From Planctomycetota bacterium (GTDB lineage Bacteria; Planctomycetota; UBA8742; UBA2392), in the NCBI GenBank assembly GCA_020425605.1, contig JAGQRH010000009.1, positions 61,031-125,030 of the forward strand: a stretch of DNA of 64,000 bases, written 5' to 3'. Shown in pieces: positions 24,747 to 33,859 of the stretch (position 1 is the stretch's first letter; each line of letters opens with the position of its first letter). Under the pieces are notes generated by a model that was not told where the DNA came from, made no database searches, and saw nothing but the letters and a program-made list of their open reading frames with translations. The translations under genes and the position numbers were made by a program.

Positions 24747-25946
24747 CTACGCGCCGGCGTTCAACGTCAGCCAGCGGATTACGTCCGCCTGGCGTAGAAG
24801 CCCGACGACGCGATGGTCCTGCATCACCAGCACCAGCCCGTAGTCGCTGGCTGCCAGGCGCTTCATGATTTCGGTGCCGGGCAGGTTGCTGTCCACGAAG
24901 TCGACGGCCGCCAGCGGGCGCGTGATCTGCCCGAGCTGCACGAGAGCGCGCGCCTCGGGGGGTACTTCCGCGATGTCGTCCACGCTGACAATGCCGGCCA
25001 GCGCCCCGTTGTTCAGCACCGGCCAGACGGACTGGCTGCGGTGCAGCACGCGCTCGCGGGTGAATTTCTCGACGTCATCGGTTGCGTCCGCGAACTCGAA
25101 GCCGGTGTCCATCAGCTCGGACAGGTTGTGGCCCTGCAGGCTGGTGCGCACCACCGTTTCGCTGTAGGCGGCCTTGGCGGCGCTGAACAGGAACCAGCCG
25201 ATGAAGATCAGCCACAGCCCGTTGATCCAGGCGCCGCCGACGATCTGAAGCCCGCCGATTGCCATGAAGCCGAACGCGATCACCTGGCCGGTAACGGATG
25301 CCCACCGCGTCGCCCTGGACAGGCTGCCGGAGATCGCCCACAGGATGGCACGCAGCACGCGCCCGCCATCCAGCGGGAAGCCGGGGATCATGTTGAAGAC
25401 GGCGAGTACCAGGTTGATCGGGCCAAGCCACAGCAGCAGGGTCGGCAGCGCGCCGAGGCCCTTCATGGCGGCCTCCGGGTCAGCTTGCAGGTTTTCCACG
25501 AAATTGGGGCCGACGAAGGCCGCGGCAATCAGGATTGAGCCAAGCCCGATCACGCCGCTCATGAGCGGGCCGACGATCGCAACCAGGAACTCTACGCCGG
25601 CGGTCTTGGGCTGGGTTTTCAGCTCGGCCATGCCGCCGAACAGGAAGAGAGTGATTCGGTCGATCTTGAGGCCCTTCCACTTCGCAACCAGCGAGTGGGC
25701 GAATTCGTGGGCCAGGAGCGACACGAAGAACATCACGGCCGCGGCCAGCGCGACGCCCCAGTTCAGCCCGGGTGACCAGTCAGGATGCCAGCCGGGAAAG
25801 GTCGAGCTGGCGAGGCTGTAGGCAATCAGCCCGAATATCAGCAGCACGGAAAAGTGCAGGCGCACCTCGATGCCGAAGAGTCGCCCGATGCTGAGCCCGC
25901 CGGATCGACGGGGCGGTAGTGCGTTGCCCTGTGCAGATGGATCCAT
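24747..25946 (-). CDS. Site-2 protease family metallopeptidase with CBS domains
   Basis: A 399-residue intramembrane zinc protease of the S2P family. The HEXXH motif is AHEFAHSL in the third hydrophobic region, and the third zinc ligand is in GFPLDGGRVLRAIL. A CBS pair follows the membrane part from about residue 255 (MDTGFEFADATDD, VWPVLNNGALAGIVSVDDI, YGLVLVMQDHRVVGLLR). This subgroup resembles the Rip/MJ0392-like proteases with CBS tails, thought to be gated by nucleotides. It could cut membrane anti-sigma-like proteins such as those encoded at 6323-9338, though no direct link is shown. Start at MDPSAQG; a further ATG lies 11 codons upstream. Confidence 0.9.
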   Translation of the reverse strand: MDPSAQGNALPPRRSGGLSIGRLFGIEVRLHFSVLLIFGLIAYSLASSTFPGWHPDWSPGLNWGVALAAAVMFFVSLLAHEFAHSLVAKWKGLKIDRITLFLFGGMAELKTQPKTAGVEFLVAIVGPLMSGVIGLGSILIAAAFVGPNFVENLQADPEAAMKGLGALPTLLLWLGPINLVLAVFNMIPGFPLDGGRVLRAILWAISGSLSRATRWASVTGQVIAFGFMAIGGLQIVGGAWINGLWLIFIGWFLFSAAKAAYSETVVRTSLQGHNLSELMDTGFEFADATDDVEKFTRERVLHRSQSVWPVLNNGALAGIVSVDDIAEVPPEARALVQLGQITRPLAAVDFVDSNLPGTEIMKRLAASDYGLVLVMQDHRVVGLLRQADVIRWLTLNAGA

Positions 25947-26084
25947 AACAGACCAAACGCTCCTTGAGCGGAATGTCATCCACGCCGCTACTATCGCGCG
26001 CAATTCTCCATCGTATCTTCATGGCCCGAACTGCGGCGGGAGCCGCTGTCAAAACCCCGGCGGGAGCCGGTGTCTGGAGCAGTC

Positions 26085-27548
26085 ATGACAACTGATGAAG
26101 CGGGCAAAGAACGCCTGCAGAAGATTCTTGCGCGGGCCGGCTATGGCTCGCGTCGCGCCTGTGAAGAGCTGATCGTTGAGGGGCGCGTTACAATCAACAA
26201 CATGGCAGTCAGTGTGCTCGGCGTTCGTGCCGACCCGTTCCGCGACATCGTCGCGGTCGACGGCGAAAAGGTGCACCTGCCCAAGCCCGCCTACTGGATG
26301 CTCAACAAGCAGGAAGGCACCAGCTTCAACGACGCCGAGGCTGAGCACGCCCTGCAGGACCTCGTGAAGGGCGAGTACGGCCGGCTGTTCACGGCCGGCC
26401 GCCTTGACCGCAGCGCGCGCGGCCTGATGCTCATTACGAACGACGGGCGCATCGCCAACGTGCTGACGCACCCGCGCTATCGCGTTCCGAAGGTCTACAA
26501 GCTTACCGTGCGCGGCAACGTAGAGCCTCAGGCCACCAAGAACATGGAACGCGCGCTGTACTACGCGATGGACAGCGGGCACTTTCACCCGATCGAGATC
26601 GGCAAGCGAGTCGGCGGCAAGACCCATCTGACGCTGACGGTCTACGAAGGCCTGCCCCAGGCGATTCGCGATATCTGCCTGAAGTTCGGCCACGGCGTGA
26701 AGCACATTGAGCGCATTCGGCTCGGGCCCCTCGAGATGGGCCCGATGGCGGGCGGTGCAATCCGCAAGCTGCGCGGCGATGAGATACGCGACCTGATGGC
26801 CTATGCCGACGAGGCCGAGGCCGGGCGCCTGAATTATGAGAAGGACCTTGTGAACCCCGCCCGCTTCAAGCGCGACGACGAGGTGACCGGTTTTCGGCGT
26901 AAGAAAACCGGCACGCGCGGGACCAGCACTGTCGGCCAGAAGAAGACTTCAGCCCGCGTGAAAACGGCGGGTAAGGATCGCAAGCCTCGGGCGGGTAGCC
27001 GGGGCAGTGATCGACGGGACGATCGTGGCGGTGACCGAGGCGGTGACCGAGGCGGTGACCGAGGCGGCGAGCGCGGCGGCGAGCGCGGCGGCGAGCGTAG
27101 AAAGCCACGCTCAGACGCGCGCGGACCAAGGCGTGAAGGCCCCCGGGACGAGCGCTCGAGGGGCCCGCGTCGGGACCGATCGGATGCGCCGCGAGGTGAC
27201 CGGTCAGATCGACCGCGCAGTGACAGGCCGCGCAGTGACAGGCCGCGCAGTGATCGGCCGCGCAGTGATCGGCCGCGCAGTGATCGTCCCAGAAGCGATC
27301 GCCCGCGCAGTGACAGGCCACGCAGCGATCGGCCGGACAGGCCACGCGGAGATAGGCCGCGCAGTGACCGGCCCAGAAGCGACAGGCCGCGGAGTAACGG
27401 CCCGCGCGACAAGAAGCGTTCCGGCCCTCGCACCGGCAGGCCTTCGGGCCCCGGCGGGGAACGGCGCGACGGCCCCCGCGGTGATAAGCCGAAAGGCCCC
27501 CGCGGCAAGCGTCCCGGCGGTCCCGGGCGCCGGCCACCGAGAGACTAA
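26085..27548 (+). CDS. RluB/RsuA-type RNA pseudouridine synthase with long disordered tail
   Basis: A 487-residue protein. Residues about 8-60 are an S4 RNA-binding domain (LQKILARAGYGSRRACEELI), and 60-235 the pseudouridine synthase with catalytic Asp in GRLDRSARGLMLITNDG. It isomerises a uridine in rRNA, by family usually 23S (RluB) or 16S (RsuA). The last 220 residues are very unusual: RGG-like repeats (GGDRGGDRGGER) and then about a dozen PRSDR units, ending in a Gly/Arg/Pro-rich tail. That tail is probably disordered and RNA-binding. ATG was chosen over the GTG five codons upstream because GGAG sits just before it. Confidence 0.92.
   Translation: MTTDEAGKERLQKILARAGYGSRRACEELIVEGRVTINNMAVSVLGVRADPFRDIVAVDGEKVHLPKPAYWMLNKQEGTSFNDAEAEHALQDLVKGEYGRLFTAGRLDRSARGLMLITNDGRIANVLTHPRYRVPKVYKLTVRGNVEPQATKNMERALYYAMDSGHFHPIEIGKRVGGKTHLTLTVYEGLPQAIRDICLKFGHGVKHIERIRLGPLEMGPMAGGAIRKLRGDEIRDLMAYADEAEAGRLNYEKDLVNPARFKRDDEVTGFRRKKTGTRGTSTVGQKKTSARVKTAGKDRKPRAGSRGSDRRDDRGGDRGGDRGGDRGGERGGERGGERRKPRSDARGPRREGPRDERSRGPRRDRSDAPRGDRSDRPRSDRPRSDRPRSDRPRSDRPRSDRPRSDRPRSDRPRSDRPDRPRGDRPRSDRPRSDRPRSNGPRDKKRSGPRTGRPSGPGGERRDGPRGDKPKGPRGKRPGGPGRRPPRD
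27022..27102 (+). repeat. In-frame GGDR/GGER tandem repeats
   Basis: Repeats of roughly 12 bases (cgaggcggtgac) encode RGG-type motifs in the tail of the pseudouridine synthase. Confidence 0.75.
27211..27400 (+). repeat. In-frame tandem repeats encoding PRSDR units
   Basis: About 12 copies of a 15-base unit related to ggccgcgcagtgatc, slightly degenerate toward the 3' end. They lie entirely inside the coding frame and are not spaced like a CRISPR array. Confidence 0.85.
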
Positions 27549-27563
27549 GAAACGGAGAGAGCC

Positions 27564-29021
27564 ATGACCCGATACCTGCTTCCAGTATTCGCGATTGCAC
27601 TGATCGGTGCCACCGTTCTTCAGGCGGACGACCGAGGCGACAAGCTGCGCGACCTGCACAAGAAATTCAGCGACAAGGTCGTGGTCCTGACCTGGACCAG
27701 CACAACCTCGGCCATGGGCCAGACGATTGAGAACACCGGCTCAACCACCGGGCTGCTGGTAGGCAGTGGTGGACTGATCGTGGTTTCCGCGCAGCCGCTC
27801 AGCAACGCAGTTGGCGGCATGGCCAGCATGTTCGGTCGCGGCGAGAGCAGCGGGCCGGAAGGCTTCAAGCTGCATACCGCAGACGGCAAGGAGTACGCGG
27901 CCACCGAGGCACTGAAGTCAGATGACCTCAACCTGCGCTTCTACGGCGCAGCGCTGGGTGAGGGCTCGCCGGCAGCGGCCGCATTCGGCGACCAGCCTGC
28001 TGCTCCGCAACTCGGCGACGAAGTGATTGTGATCGGCGCTTACGACGAGACCCTTAACTACGCCCGTTTCTTTCACGTGGCGCGCATCAATTCAGTGGTT
28101 GAGGAGGGCAAGTACTACGGTCTCGACGGCTCGCTCGGTGACTGCCTTGGCGGCGTCGTGCTCAGCATGGACGGCAAGGTGCTCGGAATCGTCGGCCAGA
28201 AGAAGGGCAAGGAAGCCAGCGGTGGTGGGGGCATCGGGCGCATGCTTGGCGGTCTCAATGACCCCAGCAAGGCGCTCGGCAACCGCGTCCTGATGACCAG
28301 CGGCGTGTTCGGCGATGAGATGAAGAAGGCGCAGGAAGTCGTTCTCAAGCCCGACTTCGGCGGCGGCAAGACCGCCGACCCGACCCCCGAGGCCAAGGAC
28401 CCGGCGCCGGCAACGACCGGTGGCTTCACCGGCACGGTCGCTAGCGTGAAATACCGCGACGACAAGAAGGACCTCTACGTTCTGATCAACGTGCCCGAAG
28501 GCCAGGAGGCACCGGCCGCGGATTCGAAGCTCGCGATTTACGACGCGGACGGCAAGCAGGTCTCTGAGCTGGTGATCACGCGCCGCTACCACGTGAACCC
28601 GATGGACGAAAGCTCGCGGATTGAGCAGGTCGGCGGCTTCATCCCGGACCCTGAGAAAAAGCTGAGCATCGAAAAGGGCATGAAGGTCGCCGTGCCCAAG
28701 CCAGTGTCCACGGACAGCAGCAGCAAGGGTTGGCGCGGCATTGAGCGCTTCACCAAGATGGGGCCCGACGTCATCAAGGACAATTTCGGCGGCGTGAAGG
28801 CCGGCTACAGCGTCAGCCAGATCCCCGAAAAGGGCAGCCCCTGCCGCGAGGCAGGCGTCAAGAACGGCGACCTGATCTATAAGGTCGGCGACACCGAGAT
28901 CACCGCGGAGACCAGCCTGCAGGACTTCCAGAAGCTGCTGGCCGACGCCAACGGTGACGTGAAACTCTGCATCGCCCGCAAGGATGGCGAAAAGGTCGAG
29001 ATCACCGTCCCGGCCGAATAG
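27564..29021 (+). CDS. Exported HtrA-like pseudoprotease with PDZ domain
   Basis: A 485-residue exported protein with a clear signal peptide. Residues about 25-240 align in pattern with trypsin-like HtrA domains: GLLVGSGGLIVVSAQPLS stands where the catalytic-His TAHV segment belongs (His replaced by Gln), and LGDCLGGVVLSMDGKVLGI stands where GNSGGP belongs (Ser replaced by Leu). The Asp region (SDDLNLRFYG) is kept. A PDZ domain follows at about 405-480 (GVKNGDLIYKVGDTEI). It is therefore probably a catalytically dead member that binds but does not cut. It starts 15 bases after the pseudouridine synthase and may be co-transcribed with it. Confidence 0.75.
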   Translation: MTRYLLPVFAIALIGATVLQADDRGDKLRDLHKKFSDKVVVLTWTSTTSAMGQTIENTGSTTGLLVGSGGLIVVSAQPLSNAVGGMASMFGRGESSGPEGFKLHTADGKEYAATEALKSDDLNLRFYGAALGEGSPAAAAFGDQPAAPQLGDEVIVIGAYDETLNYARFFHVARINSVVEEGKYYGLDGSLGDCLGGVVLSMDGKVLGIVGQKKGKEASGGGGIGRMLGGLNDPSKALGNRVLMTSGVFGDEMKKAQEVVLKPDFGGGKTADPTPEAKDPAPATTGGFTGTVASVKYRDDKKDLYVLINVPEGQEAPAADSKLAIYDADGKQVSELVITRRYHVNPMDESSRIEQVGGFIPDPEKKLSIEKGMKVAVPKPVSTDSSSKGWRGIERFTKMGPDVIKDNFGGVKAGYSVSQIPEKGSPCREAGVKNGDLIYKVGDTEITAETSLQDFQKLLADANGDVKLCIARKDGEKVEITVPAE

Positions 29022-29040
29022 CTGATTGAAAGCGCATCTC

Positions 29041-29074
29041 AAGCGCGGGCGGCAACGCCCGTGCTTTCTTTTTT
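29041..29074 (+). terminator. Intrinsic terminator
   Basis: An 11-base stem with one G-T wobble (AAGCGCGGGCG, loop GCAA) followed by TCTTTTTT. It is well placed 20 bases after the pseudoprotease stop. Confidence 0.85.
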
Positions 29075-29128
29075 AATCATCTCGGCGTCGCGTTCGTTCA
29101 TACTGCTGTGCTGAACGGAGAGTGATCG

Positions 29129-30958
29129 ATGCGCAGATGGATGCTGCTGCTGGTTCCCCTGTTGGCCCTGTGCGTGGCGCCCCGCCCCGCAAGTGCCGAT
29201 GACGACGAAATCACGAGTGCCGAGAGAGAATGGCTGCAGCAGATCGTTGGAGCCGGTTGGTCCGGCAGCAGCAGCGCCGGTGGAGTATCGATCACCGCCC
29301 GCAGCGCGTCTGTCTGGAGCGAGCATCTTGAGCCGGTACTGGGCAAGGCGGCCGCGTTGGATGCCCGGCAGCGTGACGCATTACTCGATCTCGTTCGAAT
29401 CGACGTCGATCAGGCCGGCTGGCTTGATCATTTCGCAGTCGAGGCGGGGCGCTATTCGATTGGTGTTCGCCAGGGACCGCACAACCTGCAACTGGTTGCA
29501 CATGATGCGAAGGGCAAAGTCGTCGATGTAGACGGCGCTTATCTGGACACGCCGACGGAAGACAAGCCACACACCGCGGCCGAAACAACAGACGGGGTCT
29601 CGAAGGTCAGTGTCTACTGGGGCGGCATCAAGTTCAGCTGGAAGTTCGTCAGCAAGCAGTTGCACGATGACACGATGGGCACGCTGACTGAGCGAAAGTC
29701 CGGCCGGGTTTCCGTCTACTCAGGCTTGCCGGACGAAGCCCGCATACAGGAGATCGCCGACCTGGCGGCCAAGGCAGTCGAAGTCAATGAGGGTCTCACG
29801 GGCGGCAAGCTGCCGGCGGGCTTTCGTTACCGGCTGTACCTGCTGGGTGAACACGACAGCTACGCTGCGATCGACACGCTGCTCACTTCGGGCAAGTTCG
29901 GCCGCAACGGTGCGTTCTCGGCATGGCTTACTTCGTGCAGCTACGTCTACTACTACACTCACTGGGATGGTGAATTCGGCCTGCCAAGCAGCCTGCTTGA
30001 AGTCATTGTCCACGAGTTGCATCACCAGTTCGTCTTTCATGCCTTCCCGAGCATGCGCTACAGCGCGGACTGGTGGCAGGAGAGCATGGCCGAGCTGGCA
30101 GCGCAGCGCGGCATGGAAGTCGCGGACAAGCAGGCGGCCGCCAACTACCGCAAGCGAAGACTAACCGATCTCGTGCACGCAACCCGCGCCGGACGATTTC
30201 CATCCGCGGAAGACATGCTGGCCGAGCGCGGCTCGCAGACACTCGGCAGTTACTACACGGCCGCGTGGGCGCTCGGGCAGGCGTTGAATGCCCAGCCGAA
30301 GGACATGGTTGCCATGTGGTCAGCAGCGTCCGAGCACAACCTTGCAAACGGCGCGGACGAAGCACTCCGGCGCGAACTTGACCAGCGCTATCCGCCGCTG
30401 GCGCGGATTTTCGAGACTGCACGGGCCAAGGCCGCGCGTGATGGCGAGTGGTACGTCACCTGGAACACCACGGTGGATGAGCGCGACGGCATCCTGGAGA
30501 TCAACACAGAAGTAGGGCTGGGAGGCTTTGCTGTTCTCAATCAACCGGCGCAGGGCAACACCGTTACGCTCAGCGGCGAGTTCCGCTGGGACTCCAACGA
30601 CTCATCGCCACAGGCCGATTTCGTCTTCGCGTACGCAGCCGGCGAAACGGCGCAACGCTTCTTGAAAGTCGCATTGATGCCGGCGCAGGCCATGCTGTTC
30701 TCATACGACGACGGAAAGTGGGAGACGCTTTCGACGGTCAACTATGAATCGAGCCTGGACGTGGCCAAAGACGGAGAGGCGATCTGGCACACGTTCAAGC
30801 TCGTGTACGACGCAGCTGCCGGCCAGGTGCGCGTCGATACGACTGGCGGGCGCTGGGCCGAGTTCAAGGTTGAGCACTATGCTTCGTGCAAAGACACGCT
30901 GGCAGGCGTCGGCACCTATGACGCCGTCGCCTGGTTCAAGAACGTCAAGGTGAAGTAG
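29129..30958 (+). CDS. Secreted zinc metallopeptidase (gluzincin-like)
   Basis: A 609-residue exported protein; the signal ends near APRPASA. The zinc-binding motif is VIVHELHHQF (HEXXH) at about residue 294, and a glutamate about 25 residues on in QESMAELAAQ is a likely third ligand, giving a gluzincin pattern. The N-terminal 270 residues and the C-terminal 180 residues, which include a jelly-roll-like stretch ending in VAWFKNVKVK, have no recognised family. It probably acts on proteins outside the cell. It is convergent with an HtrA-type gene whose stop is directly adjacent. Confidence 0.75.
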   Translation: MRRWMLLLVPLLALCVAPRPASADDDEITSAEREWLQQIVGAGWSGSSSAGGVSITARSASVWSEHLEPVLGKAAALDARQRDALLDLVRIDVDQAGWLDHFAVEAGRYSIGVRQGPHNLQLVAHDAKGKVVDVDGAYLDTPTEDKPHTAAETTDGVSKVSVYWGGIKFSWKFVSKQLHDDTMGTLTERKSGRVSVYSGLPDEARIQEIADLAAKAVEVNEGLTGGKLPAGFRYRLYLLGEHDSYAAIDTLLTSGKFGRNGAFSAWLTSCSYVYYYTHWDGEFGLPSSLLEVIVHELHHQFVFHAFPSMRYSADWWQESMAELAAQRGMEVADKQAAANYRKRRLTDLVHATRAGRFPSAEDMLAERGSQTLGSYYTAAWALGQALNAQPKDMVAMWSAASEHNLANGADEALRRELDQRYPPLARIFETARAKAARDGEWYVTWNTTVDERDGILEINTEVGLGGFAVLNQPAQGNTVTLSGEFRWDSNDSSPQADFVFAYAAGETAQRFLKVALMPAQAMLFSYDDGKWETLSTVNYESSLDVAKDGEAIWHTFKLVYDAAAGQVRVDTTGGRWAEFKVEHYASCKDTLAGVGTYDAVAWFKNVKVK

Positions 30959-32005
30959 TTAGCCCCAGGGCCAGGGGCGTTGCCCGGCGAGGATCTGGAT
31001 CTCGAATTCGCGGCCGGCGCGGTTGATGGTGAGTGTGATCTGCTGGCCGGGGATTACTGCGTCCTCGAGCATCAGCACTTCGTGAATCCCGTACAACTCA
31101 TTCCCGTCGACCTTGATGATCACATCGCCCGGCTGGATGCCGGCCATCTGGCCCGGGCCGTTGGGCGCCATTGCCCCGAAGACGGCGCGCAGCCGGCCAA
31201 AGCCCTGCGGGAACACTTCGGTCGCCTGCTTGTACTCATCCGCGCCGAACCAGCCGTGCGTCGGCGCGCGTCCGTGCAGAAACGCCTCGGCCTTTTCAAC
31301 CAGAATGTGCGTGGGCACGGCGAACGCCACGCCGCTGTCCCCGGGCGTTTCGCGCGTGGTGGTAATCAGCGCGTTCAGCCCCAGCAACTCGCCGCGGTCA
31401 TTGAAGATGCCGCCGCCGCTGTTGCCCGGGTTGGTAGGCGCGTCGTGCTGGATGCTGTCCAGATACAGACGGCCGGTCTCATTGTTCATGTAGGTACGAT
31501 GGATGGCGCTGACGACCCCGTGGCCGATACTCGGCTCACCACCATAGCGTGAAGTGCCGAACGGGTTCCCGATGTTCCAGACTGCCTCGCCAGGCCGCGG
31601 TGCATCTGTGCAGAGCTTTGCCGGCCGCATACGGTCCGTCAGCAGAGTTTCGGCCTGCAGCAGGGCGAAGTCGGAAATCGGGTCGACACCCACGATGTCG
31701 GCCCGGACTGTGTAGCCGCCGCTGATCAACAGGAGAATGCGGTCGGCGTCCTCGACGACATGGTGGGCGGTCAGAATGTGTCCTTCTTCGTCGTAGAGTA
31801 CGCCTGCGCCGAAGGCGTCACCGCTGTCGCCATGCTCCACGACGATTGCGACTACCGACTGCGCCGCCTGCTCGACGGCCGACAGATCTTCTGGCACATG
31901 CTCGCCGGGGAGCGGGTCGATGGTGCGCTGGGTTGCGCATGCCGACGCCACGAGTACGTATGCGCACGCAAGCGTAAGCCGCAAGGTTTTGGCGCGTGCG
32001 CTCAT
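30959..32005 (-). CDS. Lipoprotein HtrA/DegP-type serine protease with PDZ domain
   Basis: A 348-residue lipoprotein (lipobox ASAC). The trypsin-like domain has all three catalytic residues: His in TAHHVV, Asp in PISDFALLQ and Ser in GNSGGGIF. A PDZ domain follows at about residues 250-345 (MAGIQPGDVIIKVDGNEL). It is probably a periplasmic quality-control protease held in a membrane. Its first codon overlaps the end of hemW (ATGA), so the two are co-translated; the functional reason is not obvious. It differs from the degenerate HtrA-like protein at 27564, which has lost two catalytic residues. Confidence 0.9.
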   Translation of the reverse strand: MSARAKTLRLTLACAYVLVASACATQRTIDPLPGEHVPEDLSAVEQAAQSVVAIVVEHGDSGDAFGAGVLYDEEGHILTAHHVVEDADRILLLISGGYTVRADIVGVDPISDFALLQAETLLTDRMRPAKLCTDAPRPGEAVWNIGNPFGTSRYGGEPSIGHGVVSAIHRTYMNNETGRLYLDSIQHDAPTNPGNSGGGIFNDRGELLGLNALITTTRETPGDSGVAFAVPTHILVEKAEAFLHGRAPTHGWFGADEYKQATEVFPQGFGRLRAVFGAMAPNGPGQMAGIQPGDVIIKVDGNELYGIHEVLMLEDAVIPGQQITLTINRAGREFEIQILAGQRPWPWG

Positions 32006-33147
32006 ACGGTCGTTTCCATGCTACTGGCAAGCTCGAGGATGAGTGAATCCAGCACCAGCAATCCCGCGGGGGTCGCGCGGACGTGAGTGGGGGAGGTCTC
32101 AAGCAGGCCCTGCGATTTCAGCGCCGCCGCCTTCTCGCCACACAGCGATTCAAAGCTGCCGCCGGCCCACTGCTCGAAGCGCGAAAGCTCAACTCCGCTG
32201 GTCAAACGCAGTCCCATCAGCAGCAGCGTTTCCGCGCGGCTCATGTCAGCCAGCTTCTCGCGGCGGCTGAAGGGCAAAGTGCCTTCACTGATCAAGCGCG
32301 TGTACACCTTGTAGTCGGCTGCGACGGCGCTGATCTCGCCGTCGATCATGCCGTGCGCGCCGCTGCCCAGCCCGTGCCAGTCGCCGAGTGTCCAGTAGAC
32401 GAGGTTGTGGCGGCATTCGGCGCCGGGTTTGGCGAAGTTGCTGACTTCGTAGCGCTGCAAACCGGCGGCGGTGCAGGTCTCGCCGACCAGAGTGAACATC
32501 TCGCGCTCAAGCTCTTCAGGGCAGGGCTGCAACTCGCCGTTCAGCAATTGACGTGTCAACGGCGTGTCGTCCTCATATGTCAACGCGTAGAAGCTCAGGT
32601 GCTCCGTGCCGTGCCCCAGCGCCGTGTCGATGTCTTCGCGCAACTCTTGCAGTGTCTGGCCGGGCAGGGCGAATATCAGGTCCATGCTGACGCGCTCAAT
32701 GCCCGCTGTTCGGGCCATTTCGACGGCCGCGGTCGCGGTTCCGGCCTCGTATGCCCGCCCGAGCCCGCCGAGGTACTTGGTCTTGAATGACTGCACGCCG
32801 AAGCTGGCGCGATTGACGCCCATCGCCACCAGCGCCTCGGCCTTGGCCGGGGTCAAGGTGCCCGGGTTGATCTCACAGGTGAATTCGCTGCATGCCGACA
32901 AGTCGACGCGAGCCCGCAGCAAGTCTCCGAGGCGTAACAGTTGCTTGGCAGACAGGCGCGTGGGTGTGCCGCCGCCGATGAAGATGGTGGCCGGCGTGAT
33001 GCGTTCAACGAAGCGCAACTCGAATTCGCGCTCGAGCGCGTCCAGGTAGGCGTCGATGTCCTGTTCGGTCGCGACGCCGCTGTAGAAGTCGCAGTACTCG
33101 CACTTGCGGATGCAGAACGGGATGTGGATGTACAGCGACGGCGCCAT
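32002..33147 (-). CDS. hemW: Radical SAM haem chaperone / coproporphyrinogen oxidase-like HemW
   Basis: A 381-residue radical SAM protein of the HemN/HemW family. The cluster-binding motif CIRKCEYC (CxxxCxxC) is near residue 12, with IFIGGGTPTRLS after it. The C-terminal helical domain is typical of HemW (LMGLRLTSGVELSRF). HemW inserts haem into proteins and lacks HemN's oxidase activity; the first CxxxCxxC without the fourth HemN cysteine favours HemW. The start is six bases after TATGCT. Earlier in-frame ATGs run into the lspA promoter region and are not supported. Confidence 0.9.
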   Translation of the reverse strand: MAPSLYIHIPFCIRKCEYCDFYSGVATEQDIDAYLDALEREFELRFVERITPATIFIGGGTPTRLSAKQLLRLGDLLRARVDLSACSEFTCEINPGTLTPAKAEALVAMGVNRASFGVQSFKTKYLGGLGRAYEAGTATAAVEMARTAGIERVSMDLIFALPGQTLQELREDIDTALGHGTEHLSFYALTYEDDTPLTRQLLNGELQPCPEELEREMFTLVGETCTAAGLQRYEVSNFAKPGAECRHNLVYWTLGDWHGLGSGAHGMIDGEISAVAADYKVYTRLISEGTLPFSRREKLADMSRAETLLLMGLRLTSGVELSRFEQWAGGSFESLCGEKAAALKSQGLLETSPTHVRATPAGLLVLDSLILELASSMETTV

Positions 33148-33153
33148 GGCCAC

Positions 33154-33159
33154 AGCATA
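33154..33159 (-). promoter_or_regulatory. -10-like TATGCT, six bases before hemW
   Basis: On the minus strand TATGCT, six bases, ATG. No ribosome-binding site is visible, which fits a leaderless mRNA. Confidence 0.5.
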
Positions 33160-33209
33160 GTTTCGATCAGGGCTTCCGTCGCGGGCTTGCCGCCCCGGGC
33201 CCCCGGGCT

Positions 33210-33215
33210 TACATT
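33210..33215 (+). promoter_or_regulatory. -10-like TACATT, eight bases before lspA
   Basis: TACATT is followed by eight bases and the ATG. The leader would be at most two or three bases. Confidence 0.4.
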
Positions 33216-33223
33216 CGCCCGCC

Positions 33224-33859
33224 ATGGCCGACAAGCCGTCCATCCTTGCCGAACTGTTCACCCGCAAGGGGCTGTTCTGGATCGTGCTGCTGACGTCATT
33301 GATTGCCGATATCGCCACCAAGGCCTGGGCGGATACCTACGTGCGCCCGACTTCGCCAAACGTAACGGACATCATCCCCGGCTTCATTGGCTGGAAATGG
33401 GCCGAGAACCAGGGTGCCGCGTTCAGCATCCTGGATGGCCGGCCGCTGGTGCTGGCGGCAATTGCCAGCGTGGTGCTGCTGGCCGTGTTCGGCTATGTGC
33501 TGAGGGCCGACCCGAAGCGGCGCTGGTTCCTGTCCGCGCTGGCGCTGGTTGCGGCAGGCGCTGTCGGCAATCTCTATGACCGCATGCTACTGGGCCATGT
33601 GCGGGACTTCATGTTTTTTACATTCGACCTTCCTCTGTATGGAGAGAAGATTCCGTTGATCGGCTGGACCATTCCAAGGAAGTACCCGGTCTTCAATGTG
33701 GCAGACATTGAGATCATTGCCGGTGTTCTGATCCTCGTCGCGATGTCCTTCAAGAACGACAAGAAGAAGGCGGCAGCGAAAAAGGACGACCCCGCGCCCG
33801 TGTCCGAAGCCGCCAAACAGCCTGAGCCCGAGCCGCAGGAGGCTGCCCATGGCGCTTGA
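33224..33859 (+). CDS. lspA: Lipoprotein signal peptidase (signal peptidase II)
   Basis: A 211-residue membrane aspartic protease that cleaves prolipoproteins before the lipidated cysteine; the window has at least seven predicted lipoproteins. Conserved blocks are present: ENQGAAFSI, GAVGNLYDRMLLGHVRDF (catalytic Asp) and FNVADIEIIAG (second Asp). There are four membrane helices. A hydrophilic extension of about 35 residues follows (rich in Lys, Pro, Glu). The 3' end overlaps pyrD by 11 bases, so they are coupled. It is longer than the usual 160-170 residues because of the tail and an inserted loop (LYGEKIPLIGWT). Confidence 0.94.
   Translation: MADKPSILAELFTRKGLFWIVLLTSLIADIATKAWADTYVRPTSPNVTDIIPGFIGWKWAENQGAAFSILDGRPLVLAAIASVVLLAVFGYVLRADPKRRWFLSALALVAAGAVGNLYDRMLLGHVRDFMFFTFDLPLYGEKIPLIGWTIPRKYPVFNVADIEIIAGVLILVAMSFKNDKKKAAAKKDDPAPVSEAAKQPEPEPQEAAHGA

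Noticed and set aside
27211..27400. Regular repeats that could look like a CRISPR array
   Set aside because: The units are 15 bases, contiguous without spacers, and lie in the coding frame of the pseudouridine synthase.
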